DNA of 38,113 bases from Ignavibacteria bacterium (GTDB taxonomy: Bacteria > Bacteroidota > Ignavibacteria > UBA10030 > SZUA-254). Shown one piece after another: positions 15,801-23,831 of this stretch. The position numbers and the translations under genes were made by a program. The stretch covers positions 1-38,113 of the forward strand of contig JACOSY010000032.1 in assembly GCA_016178595.1 (NCBI GenBank), given 5' to 3'. Position 1 is the stretch's first letter. The number at the start of each line of letters is the position of its first letter. The notes under the pieces were generated by a model. The model searched no databases, was not told the origin of the DNA, and was given only the letters and a program-made list of their open reading frames with translations.

Positions 15801-16184
15801 TATCTCTTTGCCGTAGAACAGATGCTTTCCACACACCATAACCGGACGGTGAAAGCCGCGGCCGGAGTGTACTACAAACTCAAAAGCCCTGTCAAGCCGC
15901 AGCTTGGTATCGGGAGCGCGGAACACCGCGGTACGGCATTCGAGTCAAGCACGCGCAACACGAACCTCCTTCCTTCCGATGATGAGCTGAAACAGATCGT
16001 CGATCAAGCGATCACGTATGTCAATACGTATGTCGATAGTATTACGCGAGGAGAGTTTCCTGTTGAGCCGAAAGTTCCCGCCGAAGTATGCCGGTATTGC
16101 GACTTCCAAACGATTTGCCGGATCAAAAGCCGGGTGGTCGATCAACCGGACGAAGGTAATAGTGCGGTCGATGGAGATGAATGA
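12876..16184 (+). CDS. AddB-like / PD-(D/E)XK-family exonuclease protein
   Basis: 1102 residues. The C-terminal third is a RecB/AddB-type nuclease: VTQLESYGCCPFQFFADKVL (about 778-797), GGVLHEVLFEFYS, GKIDRVDIGDGLFTIIDYKTG (about 936-956; the metal-binding Asp and the Asp-x-Lys), and a QLPIY helix. The Cys near residue 783 together with CRYCDFQTIC (about 1071-1080) matches the four-cysteine iron-sulfur staple of AddB. The N-terminus resembles a UvrD/AddB helicase-like region, but the usual Walker A (GxxGxGKT) is not seen where expected (IHVVPTKRKLRD). It probably acts in double-strand-break end processing, yet no AddA is adjacent. ATG 12876 is adopted; it overlaps the next gene by four bases at its end. 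Confidence 0.85.
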   Translation: MPVILKKYYHSSLADVDAEIFARLRDGRVRSFIHVVPTKRKLRDAHRAYIHAVPQGIVPMPWLFTLEMLAGELYNLLGTPKQLVEGPTQAVLVNEAIQSVSASFTYFRLRRGSRLHKGTFQKIVNVVNKLKEQGVYSSLLHAELDAADTDEQAKLRDIQLIYDEYERKLGMQFIDPAGRSKQVNDEWDDSSSALSVKKRFDGVDTVFVSGFDEFSNPELTMLDHLSNVPGIAMVVSFDYHAGNDQIFGHLRENFEKLLDIGFIQERVARSTTQAFAEHIAANLFRYDSTAERLSCTMSVTLLDAEEREKEIELIAKLIKHLALERPDRDLSKVCVAIFQPQRYTNLIREVFARYGIPANVTDRYALDQSPFVVSLLSLLAVQQNDFRLTDLMRALSSPFFRFGDGGKQDVDAGNLYEVATRLKIVIGRSTWESRIDQRLRNLATELAEVDDETEEIRLQREEAMLRKAKQDLSRVTNVLAPFAGMITPLEFKHNVDELLKKLHTVECLVGVSRTLVGNEQLEKDVRAYQKFLNFLNDFLGILVLGQNGNAKEPLSFYTERLRAAIPQVRYNVRQQYGNGVQVTSFDETRGLSFDVMIIAGLVDGEFPPVYQPEIFFSNTRREKKERYHLTEHRYLFYQALTNFSEHLYITIPRCDDETPLVPSSFIDSLLNTVVLDDRRAALPPELTGPIYSEDELLQHIGAIAGRENTEVVERELAKYPDILEVLEHIRRAIMVEKSRIEGPETMPEYNGRIGRHVSAEARTVLDRFRHRIYSVTQLESYGCCPFQFFADKVLRLHVVPEARDGVSPLERGGVLHEVLFEFYSARRERGNTSLANCSDDEFLEAVHDLTTRARTKLDALAAFDIFWDVEKELILGARNRKGILEEFLQKERDSTLKVEPAYFEAAFGSKVGSKRKTDPHLSSEDPIAAGNVQLRGKIDRVDIGDGLFTIIDYKTGAKLAGRKEIDLGMSLQLPIYLFAVEQMLSTHHNRTVKAAAGVYYKLKSPVKPQLGIGSAEHRGTAFESSTRNTNLLPSDDELKQIVDQAITYVNTYVDSITRGEFPVEPKVPAEVCRYCDFQTICRIKSRVVDQPDEGNSAVDGDE

Positions 16185-16510
16185 TTATGAGGCCTGTGAA
16201 GATCACGCGGCCGGCAGCCGCAACTCTCGCAATCGAATGGGATGATGGACACAAAGGACGGCACACGCTTGCCATCCTGCGGAAGTATTGTCCGTGTGCC
16301 GGCTGCAAGACTGAGATGGAGTCGAACAAAGGATCGTCTCTGCTGCCAATCATCAAACAGGGACAGAACGAGCTTCAGGCGATCGAGCCAGTCGGAAATT
16401 ACGCGCTCCAGTTTGTCTGGAAGGATGGACACCGCACGGGCATCTATACGTTCGAACATTTGCGGGAACTGTGCGAGTGTGAAGAGTGCCGGCGGGTGAT
16501 GAGGAAGTAG
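16181..16510 (+). CDS. DUF971 (gamma-butyrobetaine hydroxylase-like N-terminal domain) protein
   Basis: 109 residues, PF06155. Two similar halves are visible: LAIEWDDGHKGRHTLAILRKYCPCAGC and LQFVWKDGHRTGIYTFEHLRELCECEEC, each a Trp-x-Asp-Gly strand pair followed by a helix and closely spaced cysteines. In related proteins this module binds zinc and is sometimes attached to Mrp/ApbC iron-sulfur carriers. It is coupled to the nuclease gene by an ATGA overlap (16181-16184). A link to the iron-sulfur cluster of that nuclease is an attractive but unproven reading. Confidence 0.88.
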   Translation: MIMRPVKITRPAAATLAIEWDDGHKGRHTLAILRKYCPCAGCKTEMESNKGSSLLPIIKQGQNELQAIEPVGNYALQFVWKDGHRTGIYTFEHLRELCECEECRRVMRK

Positions 16511-16540
16511 AAGGATTCCCTTGGCACGAGACTGTGCGGT

Positions 16541-16569
16541 TTGACACTCTCTTCGAAAGTTCGTACAAT
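16541..16569 (+). promoter_or_regulatory. Near-consensus sigma-70-type promoter for the T9SS gene cluster
   Basis: TTGACA (16541-16546), exactly 17 bases, TACAAT (16564-16569). This is the best promoter match in the window. Transcription would start near 16576 and drive the three T9SS cargo genes. Confidence 0.7.
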
Positions 16570-16616
16570 GCACGGAGAAGGAGAGGCGCAGAACGCACGA
16601 CTTACTGAAATATAGC

Positions 16617-18008
16617 TTGTTTGGCCTTCCGATTCCTTTCCGAGGTAGTTGCAATTTCACACCCAAACGCACCGGTTTAACTTTTCGCAATACAGTATTG
16701 TTGCCTGCGACGAGAATCGCTCTGATCGTTGTGCTTTTGGGATTCTCCTTGAGAGTTCATGCCCAGCAGTACGGCTGGAAGGTGATTGCACGGCCAACCT
16801 CGGTACGAGGATTAGCCGCAGTGGATTTTGTAGACTCGCTGCACGGTTGGTGTGGCGGCATGGATTCCATTTATCGCACAACGGACGGCGGGAAGACGTG
16901 GCAACAAACAAATCAGCCGTACAGTGCCGGACACATTAAGAAAATCTCCTTTTCCGATATGCTTCATGGATGGGTAGTTGGAGACCTAGGTTTCACTTTA
17001 GGTATTATCTGGAGAACAACAGATGGGGGGCTCACGTGGGAGGAGCAAGTACAGCAGTATCCTCACGAATACTATGGCACGGCAACGCAGAGTATTTTCC
17101 GAAATAGTACAGTCGGTGCGATTTACTCTGGTGTTGACACCGCTCTTGTCAAGAGAACAACGAACGCAGGGATAAGCTGGCAAGATCAAGCATTCGATGC
17201 AAAGTCAACATTCCGCAAAATTATTTTCATTGACTCATTGCATGGGTGGATAACCGCAACATTGGATCAAGGTAATAACGGCGCAGTATATCATACTACG
17301 AACGGTGGTGTATCCTGGCAGCAAACACGTGTTCCCTATCCATTGGAGGCAATAAGTTTTGTTGACACACTTCATGGTTGGGCATGTGTAGTAGGGTCAG
17401 CATATTTCTATCATACTATCAATGGCGGTGCGACGTGGGATTCTCTATCCGTTGTGAGCGTATCACCAAGTGTGGGATTTGACGCTCTTTCTTTTGTAGA
17501 CACTCTGAACGGCTGGGCTTTCGGCAATACATTCTATCAGGGGATTATCAGCGAAGTAATATACAAGACAACTGATGGAGGACAAAGCTGGTCTCAAGAA
17601 TCGATAGGTTTAACAGACGACTTAGGTGATCTTTTCGATGCGAAGATGCTTGATCGTACACACGGTTGGGCAGTTGCAGGTGATGGACGAGTGCTCAGCT
17701 ATGGCATTAAAACCGGAGTTATTGAAAAGCTCCCTGGACTCCCAGACAGATTTTCCTTGCATCAGAACTTTCCCAATCCTTTCAATTCTACAACAACGAT
17801 TGATTACGAATTACTTAGCCAAGAGAGCGTCGAGCTGAAGGTCTATGATGATCTAGGAAAAGAGGTTAGAACCTTAGTTAGTGAAAGACAAGAGCCTGGT
17901 GTGTATCGGGTGCGGTTCGATGCTTCAAGTCTTGCCAGCGGCACGTATTGGTACATGCTGAAGACATTGGAGGGTCGGGAAGTTAGACAAATGATTCTTC
18001 TCAAGTAA
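16617..18008 (+). CDS. T9SS-secreted BNR/Ycf48-like beta-propeller protein
   Basis: 463 residues from a TTG at 16617; no ATG or GTG precedes the signal peptide (TRIALIVVLLGFSLRVHA, cut before QQYGW), so the start is uncertain and a purine-rich GGAGAAGGAGAG sits about 35 bases upstream of this TTG. The mature part has at least five repeats of the type DSLHGW...IYRTTDGGKTWQQ, the BNR/photosystem-assembly-factor-like propeller. The C-terminal 85 residues from HQNFPNPFNSTTTIDYEL to RQMILLK form a T9SS sorting domain. Likely an extracellular or surface protein. DNA is more AT-rich than the flanking nuclease gene. Confidence 0.85.
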   Translation: MFGLPIPFRGSCNFTPKRTGLTFRNTVLLPATRIALIVVLLGFSLRVHAQQYGWKVIARPTSVRGLAAVDFVDSLHGWCGGMDSIYRTTDGGKTWQQTNQPYSAGHIKKISFSDMLHGWVVGDLGFTLGIIWRTTDGGLTWEEQVQQYPHEYYGTATQSIFRNSTVGAIYSGVDTALVKRTTNAGISWQDQAFDAKSTFRKIIFIDSLHGWITATLDQGNNGAVYHTTNGGVSWQQTRVPYPLEAISFVDTLHGWACVVGSAYFYHTINGGATWDSLSVVSVSPSVGFDALSFVDTLNGWAFGNTFYQGIISEVIYKTTDGGQSWSQESIGLTDDLGDLFDAKMLDRTHGWAVAGDGRVLSYGIKTGVIEKLPGLPDRFSLHQNFPNPFNSTTTIDYELLSQESVELKVYDDLGKEVRTLVSERQEPGVYRVRFDASSLASGTYWYMLKTLEGREVRQMILLK

Positions 18009-18026
18009 ATTGAGAACAGTAAAGTT

Positions 18027-18953
18027 ATGAAAGTACTATTGATCATTTTCGCACTCACGTTGCCATTTTCCAACGTTTATGCACGGCAGTACGGTAGCAA
18101 GCAGGACACTCTTGTGGATGTCTTTCCTTTAAGTGTTAATCGAAAGTGGATCTATCACACAGAGAATTTTTTCATCAATAATGAGGCTAATGGATATTAC
18201 ATTAGCGATAGCGGTAGCGCTGCAATCAAAATCACCACAGAGACAGAGATGACGGATTCCACTGTATGGTTCTTCGAAGAGCATCAAAACTTCCTTCACA
18301 GGGAGGGCTTTTTGGGTGGAAGAGTGGATACCACCTATAAGGTACTGAACGTGGTAATCTTCCAACTCATTGAACTGCACGATAGTTTGCATCAAGTACT
18401 TATTCGTGGCAACTCAAGTGCGTTTCGATGGACAAGCGATTATTTCATTCCTGAGACTTCGAGAGTCTATCGATACAGGGAAGTTGACACTTTAGGAGAG
18501 GTAAGGACTTATCAAAATAATTTTCCCTACGCGGAGTATGCTAATTTATATGTTTTCAAGAAGTTGGTGGGTCTTGCTATCGGGCATCAAGCAGGCGGTT
18601 CAATTTTTGCATCGCATTCGAATGATCAACGTCTGCTTGATACGACCTTTATCGAAACAGAGGTCAAGCCAGAAAGCCAGAATCTACCAAAGTCATTTAT
18701 GGTTCATCAAAACTTTCCAAATCCTTTCAATTCAATGACAACCATAGACTATGAACTACCAGACCGAGAGAATATCTCGCTGCGAGTGTATGATATTCTT
18801 GGTAGGGAAGTTAGAACCTTAGTCAGTGAACTCCGAGAACCTGGTGTATACCGAGCGTACTTCGATGCTGGCGATCTATCAAGCGGAGTATATATCTACA
18901 CGTTACAAACACAGAACTACCAAATAAAGCGTCAGATGATTCTTCTCAAATAA
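18027..18953 (+). CDS. T9SS-secreted protein, unknown function
   Basis: 308 residues with a signal peptide (MKVLLIIFALTLPFSNVYA, cut before RQYGS). The mature N-terminal 200 residues are unrecognised: VDVFPLSVNRKWIYHTENFF at the start suggests a beta-rich domain of the kind found in other T9SS hypotheticals (a FPLxxGNxWxY-like opening). The last 85 residues from HQNFPNPFNSMTTIDYEL to RQMILLK are a T9SS sorting domain nearly identical, also at the DNA level, to that of the upstream gene. It lies 18 bases after that gene and is probably co-transcribed. Confidence 0.83.
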   Translation: MKVLLIIFALTLPFSNVYARQYGSKQDTLVDVFPLSVNRKWIYHTENFFINNEANGYYISDSGSAAIKITTETEMTDSTVWFFEEHQNFLHREGFLGGRVDTTYKVLNVVIFQLIELHDSLHQVLIRGNSSAFRWTSDYFIPETSRVYRYREVDTLGEVRTYQNNFPYAEYANLYVFKKLVGLAIGHQAGGSIFASHSNDQRLLDTTFIETEVKPESQNLPKSFMVHQNFPNPFNSMTTIDYELPDRENISLRVYDILGREVRTLVSELREPGVYRAYFDAGDLSSGVYIYTLQTQNYQIKRQMILLK

Positions 18954-18967
18954 CTATTGGAGCTATT

Positions 18968-21900
18968 ATGAAACACTGCTCTCCATCTGTCACGATTCTT
19001 TTCGCTGTTATCCTGCTTTACCTCTCAGGAGAGACATTACAGGGACAAATAAAAAAAGAATATACGCCTTTCAACGCCCCGGTCGGACCAGACCCAGGTA
19101 TTGCCTGGCGGCGCGGCTACTTCGAAGGATACACACAATCACCAAGTGTGAAACAGGGCGATACGGTGAAGTTTAGTCTAAGCACACTTGCAGCGTTCAC
19201 TCCGCCGAGCACCGTCACGACGGTTTCCTGTGCGATGAAAATCTATCGCGCCATTGGAAGGTTTATGACAGGTGATACACTGATGACAACAGAGACAAGC
19301 TTTACAGGTACATTTTATCCGTTGCACGACGCGGTAGGTGGGACAATCTATCCTGGGGATACCAGTAGATTCCCGTACGAATACCGCCGAGGATGTAACT
19401 GGCCTGTGGCAGTTTCTTATGGTGTTCCTGCAACGTGGCCGAGCGGGTTTTATTACGCAAAGATTTACAAACAAGGCTTTGAGTCCGATTCCGTGGGATA
19501 CGTTCCATTTGTTGTAAGAGCTTCAAGCCCCGGGACGTCCAAGAAAATTCTGTGTGTTATCCCATGGAATACCTATCATGCATATAACTACTGGGGTGGA
19601 GGAAGTCTCTATTGGTGGATGGGAACATTCGATTCGCCCGATCGGTGGTCAAACGGCGGCAAACTTGTACGCGTGGTCTCTTTCAGACGTCCATTTGCAA
19701 ATTTCACTTGGGCCTATGGTGAGGTGACAAGTAATTTGGGACAGTACAATCATCGCGAGCGAGCCTTCATCGCTTGGGCAGAACGGAATGGCTATTCGCT
19801 GGAGTATTGTATTGATAGTGATCTTAATAACGCGGACGGTACCGGATTTCTTAACATTTATAAGACCGCCGTCTTCCCTGGTCACTCCGAATATTGGACT
19901 CGACCCGAAAGGCGCAATATTGAAAATCAACAAACCGGTTTCAAAAGCAAGAATGGTAATTTTAGTTTCTTTGCAGCAAACAACTGCTTTTGGATGGTAG
20001 ATTATTCCCCATCTTTGCCAAGTACTAACAATCCTGATTCCATGTACTGCGACAAAGAGAACGACAATTATTTCTGGCGGAAGCAAGCGGAAGGTGGAGA
20101 GGCAAAGTTTGTTGGAATACAGTTTCAGGGGAATAATGACCCCGGACCACCAAGTCGAGCAAACATCGTTCAAAAGGCAGTCCACTGGATATTTAAATCT
20201 ACAGGTCTTGGCAATGGGGCAAGGTTTGGGTTGGGACTTTACAATGACAATCCTTCTTTGAATGTCGATTCACTTGCACTGGGTGAAGCCGACATGATGA
20301 GAACCGGTGTCTCGCCCTCAAACACCGAACTCCTTGGGAGGGTATTTATTCGAACGAAGGCGAATGGAGATCCGGATTATAATACAGTCGATAGTATTTA
20401 CTCAGATGTTGCTTACTATGAAGATACAACTACCAACAGTCGCGTGTTTGCCCCCGGCGGGATGGGATGGGATCGTTGCTTATTCGGCCAAGATTCGTCC
20501 GTCATGAGAACAATGAGTTCAAATATCCTCGACCACTTCTCATTGAGAAAGTACATTGGAAAGATATACACGATAGTGCAATGGGATGGCAATATCGAGC
20601 TTGATGGAAATGTTTACCTACTTGCAGGAAAAACATTGACGCTCAACAACACCATGACGCTCACGATTGATGCCAACGATACGCTCTTTATCGATGGCAC
20701 GCTGCAGATCAACAGCAACATCACCATCAAAGGAAGTGGAGTACTCAAAGTCAATCCCACAGGAAAAATCAATACAAACCCCAACACGATACTCACTGTT
20801 GGCAGTGGCGTCACTCTCCTCGCCCAACCAGGAAGTGTTTTTAAGTTTGGGAATGTCTCTTCTCTTGCTGATTCCGGCAAGCTCATTGCAGTAGGCACCT
20901 CAAGTCAACGTATTATCTTTACATCGACGAATACTTCGCCGGCGCCCGGAAATTGGTCGGGCATTCGGCTCTTTGGCGGTCCCAATACACTTTCCTATTG
21001 CACCATCAAGTACGCCGTGGATGGCATTACAATCAATAGCAATGCCGGTACTACTTTGCAGAGCGATTCCATCAAACAATGTGACAACGCTGGAGTCAAC
21101 GAGGTCAATTCACCTGGGTATGGAGCCTTGAGCGTGCAGAGTTCTTACCTTCAGAATAATTTCTACGGTCTCGTGAACCATAATAGCTGGGCGGAAGTCA
21201 AAAGCTCTACAGTCATATCGAACAATAGCTGGGATGGCATCGACATGTATGGTGGTGCGTACATGTACATCGATCATACCAATATCCAGAACAACTCCTG
21301 CTTTGGTATCTTCGCCACTGGCCTAGCAACAGCAGGGTACCTCGCAGCCGATGGAACCGGTGGCGGCTATAACACAGTCACCGGGAATGGGTGCACTCAG
21401 ATTTATTTGGATTCATCCGCCGCGATCTTCATCGGGGACAAGTACCAGACGTGCGATTGTATCGAAGCGCCGATTGGGATTGATATTGGCAAAAAGAAGT
21501 ACGATCCGTCCGTTCGGGCAGTCAGTTCACTTGGTTGCGATCCACCATGCACACTGAACTGGCACCAGCAAGGAGGGTACAATACGATTAATGGAATCTA
21601 TTATTGGGTCGAGAATCGCACCACATCGGGAGTCTATGCTGACCTGACCTGCTGGGGAATAACTCCGCCTCCTGCGTCTGCCTTCTACGGTACAGTGTAC
21701 CGGGATTATCCTCTCACAACCGGATGCAGTGGCGGAATGGCGATCCCATCTATTGTCCGTGCAAGTAACGGCGGCACGGAAATGACAGGGGACACTGACG
21801 GCATCCCCTTGAACCCAACAGGCGTGGCAACACTTCAGGAAGCCAGTCAGGAAGTTAAGGTGGCAGTCCGCCACGCTCTTTCACTGATTCAGGATAATCC

Positions 21901-22627
21901 CGACAGCGCTGAGTACGCCGTCCCTATGCTGATGGGCTTTGTGGGTCCAATCGGTAAATATGCCAACTTGCTTGCAAGTCCGTGGGACAGTCTGCTTCAG
22001 GATGTTGAACGCAACTCATCCTCGAACCTGCTTCGATTGCAAGCGACGGTTTACAGAATACAAACGTATCAAGTGCACGGGGAGTACGCTCGTGCGATCG
22101 CCTTGGCACGAGCAGTTCTATCGAGGATACCGAATGACGAGTTGTGGCTTTACTGTCAAGAACAAATCATCTTCGCTAATGTATCGCAAAGTGATTTGAA
22201 TACTGCTGCTAACATTTTTTCCTCCATGCAAGCGCGGGGTATGCGGATTAGTCCGAGAGCAGTGACCCATTTGGGGAAGTTTCTTTTGATGAAAGGGGCG
22301 AATGTCTCGCTGACTGGGGCTGCCGGGCTTGTGAAGTCTGGACTCCAAAGTTCCAGTGTAGCACCAAAGTATCAACTCTTGCAGAACTACCCCAACCCGT
22401 TTAATCCAGTGACCGTTATTCGCTATAGTCTCTTAAACGACGCACCTGTAGTATTGCGAGTATTTAATCCACTCGGACAGGAAGTGAAGACGCTTGTTCG
22501 GGAATTCCAAGTTGCCGGTTCGCATGAGGTGACTTTCGATGCGCATGATTTGTCAAGCGGAGTGTACTATTACCACTTACAGGCGGGAAGTTTTTCGGAG
22601 GTGCGCAAGCTTCTTCTTGTAAAGTAG
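18968..22627 (+). CDS. T9SS-secreted protein with DMFase-like and beta-helix domains
   Basis: 1219 residues. Signal peptide at residues 1-26. Residues about 190-440 match the N,N-dimethylformamidase beta-subunit-like domain (PF20254 type): VIPWNTYHAYNYWGGGSLYW, RERAFIAWAERNGYSLEYCIDSDL, FPGHSEYWTRPERRNIE and FFAANNCFWMV. Residues about 530-780 are a right-handed parallel beta-helix with LTLNNTMTLTIDANDTLFIDG-like and ITINSNAGTTLQSDSI-like turns. A helical segment (about 960-1120) precedes the sorting domain (QNYPNPFNPVTVIRYSL to RKLLLVK). It begins 14 bases after the previous gene. Whether it hydrolyses amides is unknown; in secreted T9SS proteins this domain may bind or process other substrates. 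Confidence 0.85.
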   Translation: MKHCSPSVTILFAVILLYLSGETLQGQIKKEYTPFNAPVGPDPGIAWRRGYFEGYTQSPSVKQGDTVKFSLSTLAAFTPPSTVTTVSCAMKIYRAIGRFMTGDTLMTTETSFTGTFYPLHDAVGGTIYPGDTSRFPYEYRRGCNWPVAVSYGVPATWPSGFYYAKIYKQGFESDSVGYVPFVVRASSPGTSKKILCVIPWNTYHAYNYWGGGSLYWWMGTFDSPDRWSNGGKLVRVVSFRRPFANFTWAYGEVTSNLGQYNHRERAFIAWAERNGYSLEYCIDSDLNNADGTGFLNIYKTAVFPGHSEYWTRPERRNIENQQTGFKSKNGNFSFFAANNCFWMVDYSPSLPSTNNPDSMYCDKENDNYFWRKQAEGGEAKFVGIQFQGNNDPGPPSRANIVQKAVHWIFKSTGLGNGARFGLGLYNDNPSLNVDSLALGEADMMRTGVSPSNTELLGRVFIRTKANGDPDYNTVDSIYSDVAYYEDTTTNSRVFAPGGMGWDRCLFGQDSSVMRTMSSNILDHFSLRKYIGKIYTIVQWDGNIELDGNVYLLAGKTLTLNNTMTLTIDANDTLFIDGTLQINSNITIKGSGVLKVNPTGKINTNPNTILTVGSGVTLLAQPGSVFKFGNVSSLADSGKLIAVGTSSQRIIFTSTNTSPAPGNWSGIRLFGGPNTLSYCTIKYAVDGITINSNAGTTLQSDSIKQCDNAGVNEVNSPGYGALSVQSSYLQNNFYGLVNHNSWAEVKSSTVISNNSWDGIDMYGGAYMYIDHTNIQNNSCFGIFATGLATAGYLAADGTGGGYNTVTGNGCTQIYLDSSAAIFIGDKYQTCDCIEAPIGIDIGKKKYDPSVRAVSSLGCDPPCTLNWHQQGGYNTINGIYYWVENRTTSGVYADLTCWGITPPPASAFYGTVYRDYPLTTGCSGGMAIPSIVRASNGGTEMTGDTDGIPLNPTGVATLQEASQEVKVAVRHALSLIQDNPDSAEYAVPMLMGFVGPIGKYANLLASPWDSLLQDVERNSSSNLLRLQATVYRIQTYQVHGEYARAIALARAVLSRIPNDELWLYCQEQIIFANVSQSDLNTAANIFSSMQARGMRISPRAVTHLGKFLLMKGANVSLTGAAGLVKSGLQSSSVAPKYQLLQNYPNPFNPVTVIRYSLLNDAPVVLRVFNPLGQEVKTLVREFQVAGSHEVTFDAHDLSSGVYYYHLQAGSFSEVRKLLLVK

Positions 22628-22739
22628 GAAACTGTTCGGTCGAGAATCCATAAGCCGAATTTCGTATATTATTCCTACCGAAAACGGCACATAAGTCCAC
22701 ATCGGACGTACGTGTTGTTGAAAATTACTCTTACAACTC

Positions 22740-23831
22740 ATGCCAACTCCTCTCAAACGTATCGGCATTCTCACAGGCGGTGGTGACTGCCCTGGACTGA
22801 ACGCCGTCATCCGGAGCGTGGCAAAGCCGGCGATGGCATACTTCAATGCGAGCGTGATCGGCATCCTCGATGGCTTCGAGGGTTTGGTCGAAGGCAAGAT
22901 GCGCGAGCTTTCCCACCTCGATGTTTCCGGTATCGTCAACCTCGGAGGAACCATACTCGGCACGTCCAACAAAGGAGATCCCTTCCATTACCCGGTTGAG
23001 TCTGCCGGCGGTATCGCCATCACCGATTGCTCGCGGAAGGCGCTCGACAATTATATAACATGGGGACTTGATGCTCTCGTTGCAATCGGCGGCGATGGGA
23101 CGATGAACATCGCCTACAAGTTCTCCCAGATGGGAATGAAGATTATCGGCGTGCCGAAGACGATCGACAATGACCTCGAAGCAACCGATATCACCTTCGG
23201 GTACGACTCGGCGCTTGCCGTTGCAACGGAGGCGATCGACCGGCTGCAAACGACGGCGTCGGCGCACCACCGCGTCATTGTCATCGAAGTGATGGGCCGC
23301 TACGCAGGGTGGATTGCGCTCGGCGCGGGCCTCGCCGGAGGCGCCGACGTCATTTTGATTCCGGAGATTCCCTTCAAATGGCACTCCATATTTGATTGCG
23401 TCGTGCGGCGAAGCCGGGGTGCACGCTTCAGTATTATCTGCGTCTCCGAAGGCGCGTTGCCGGAAGGCGGAAGCATTGTCGTTGCCGAGAAAGATGCCAG
23501 GCGAACCGATCCCATCCGACTGGGTGGAATTGGAAACGTCGTGGCGACACGTATCAGCGAAGCTACGGGACTTGAGACGCGCGTGACGGTTCTCGGTCAC
23601 CTGCAGCGTGGCGGCAGCCCGACAGCGTTCGACCGGATTCTCGCAACGAAGTTCGGTGCGATGGCGCTCCAGGCGGCTTCGCGCGGTGAGTTCGGAACAA
23701 TGGTCAGCCTGCATGGCGCAAATGTCATTACTGTGAAGTTGGAAGACGCGATTGCACGCCAACGACTCGTTCCACTGGATTCGCAGCTCCTCATGGCAGC
23801 GCGTGCCGTCGGTGTCGCGCTCGGAGATTGA
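22740..23831 (+). CDS. pfkA: 6-phosphofructokinase
   Basis: 363 residues, phosphofructokinase family A. GILTGGGDCPGLNAVIR at the N-terminus binds nucleotide; AIGGDGTMNIA carries Gly120 at the position that separates ATP-using (Gly) from diphosphate-using (Asp) enzymes; GVPKTIDNDLEAT has the catalytic Asp143 and Lys140, where classical ATP enzymes have Gly. VEVMGR-type (EVMGRYAGWIALG), EG-type (VSEGALPEGG) and LGHLQRGGSPTAFDR motifs complete the site. The Gly/Lys combination is that of the group III enzymes, usually ATP-dependent. The catalysed step is fructose 6-phosphate phosphorylation in glycolysis. ATG 22740 has no clear ribosome site; the stop overlaps aat. Confidence 0.95.
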   Translation: MPTPLKRIGILTGGGDCPGLNAVIRSVAKPAMAYFNASVIGILDGFEGLVEGKMRELSHLDVSGIVNLGGTILGTSNKGDPFHYPVESAGGIAITDCSRKALDNYITWGLDALVAIGGDGTMNIAYKFSQMGMKIIGVPKTIDNDLEATDITFGYDSALAVATEAIDRLQTTASAHHRVIVIEVMGRYAGWIALGAGLAGGADVILIPEIPFKWHSIFDCVVRRSRGARFSIICVSEGALPEGGSIVVAEKDARRTDPIRLGGIGNVVATRISEATGLETRVTVLGHLQRGGSPTAFDRILATKFGAMALQAASRGEFGTMVSLHGANVITVKLEDAIARQRLVPLDSQLLMAARAVGVALGD

